A stretch of 5,842 bases of DNA from an uncultured Collinsella sp. (GTDB taxonomy: Bacteria; Actinomycetota; Coriobacteriia; Coriobacteriales; Coriobacteriaceae). Positions 5,798 through 5,842 of this stretch are shown in pieces. Under the pieces are notes generated by a model. The model worked only from the letters and a program-made list of their open reading frames with translations. It was not told the origin of the DNA and did not search any database. Each line of letters begins with the position of its first letter. The stretch's first letter is position 1. The translations under genes and the position numbers were made by a program. The DNA lies in NCBI GenBank assembly GCA_905211615.1, contig CAJMBB010000123.1:1-5842 (forward strand). Direction: 5' to 3'.

Positions 5798-5806
5798 ATT
5801 TTACCA
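5798..5806 (-). promoter_or_regulatory. selC promoter, extended -10
   Basis: The minus strand carries TGG-TAAAAT (TGN plus 5 of 6 bases of TATAAT). No good -35 stands 16-18 bases upstream, as is common with extended -10 promoters. The predicted start near 5790 leaves about 5 bases before the first tRNA base, a fitting distance for a tRNA gene. Confidence 0.5.
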
Positions 5807-5842
5807 AACCGAGCAGCCAATCTAGCGCAGGGAGCTCAGGCC

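Noticed and set aside
5575..5820. N-terminal extension of mobA to an ATG at 5820 (292 residues)
   Set aside because: The added codons run through the whole selC gene and its terminator. MobA proteins start just before the QAGG loop, so the extension is fortuitous.
5822..5842. Possible end of an upstream minus-strand gene (GLSSLR then TAG)
   Set aside because: Six codons and a stop at the window edge are too little to support a gene. It would be a reasonable place for a sel gene, but the sequence does not show it.
1..5842. CRISPR array, insertion-sequence gene, phage genes or an in-frame-UGA selenoprotein
   Set aside because: I saw no spaced direct repeats, transposase or phage motifs. None of the real genes contains an internal UGA with a following SECIS-like hairpin.

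Overview
The window looks like chromosomal DNA from a high-GC anaerobic actinobacterium. A gut Coriobacteriia, Collinsella-like, is my best guess. This rests on base composition, the gene set, a TTG start and extended -10 promoters; it is an inference and no search was run. Every gene I can support lies on the minus strand, so the layout is described from high to low coordinates, which is the direction of transcription.

Region 1 (5806 to 4531) is a selenium/molybdenum-cofactor block. It opens with selC, the selenocysteine tRNA (5689-5785, anticodon TCA, long variable arm, encoded CCA), with its own extended -10 promoter and its own intrinsic terminator. Next comes mobA (about 4942-5574), a MobA-type molybdenum-cofactor guanylyltransferase. 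Fifteen bases later, starting at TTG, is a 131-residue protein with a Cys-rich N-terminal tail and a DUF3343-type (putative Se/S carrier) C-terminal domain.

Region 2 (4530 to 4274) is a 257-base intergenic stretch. It holds a hairpin with a 9-bp stem around a GGGGACAGGCACC core, four same-orientation CGAAAC boxes, a probable gdhA promoter and a leader hairpin.

Region 3 (4273 to 2858) is gdhA, a full-length hexameric-type glutamate dehydrogenase with a strong ribosome binding site and a clear intrinsic terminator.

Region 4 (2795 to 1) is a two-gene molybdenum-hydroxylase operon. An FAD subunit (1848-2762) overlaps by one base (TAATG) a fused [2Fe-2S]/molybdopterin subunit, whose C-terminus runs off the window at base 1.

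The notable theme is selenium plus molybdenum. The genes for making selenocysteine and bis-MGD cofactor (the typical needs of a Sec-containing formate dehydrogenase) and a DUF3343 protein lie within 3 kb of a molybdenum hydroxylase. Its split-FAD, fused Fe-S/Mo layout is the one known from selenium-dependent xanthine dehydrogenases. gdhA sits between the two blocks and is transcribed on its own.
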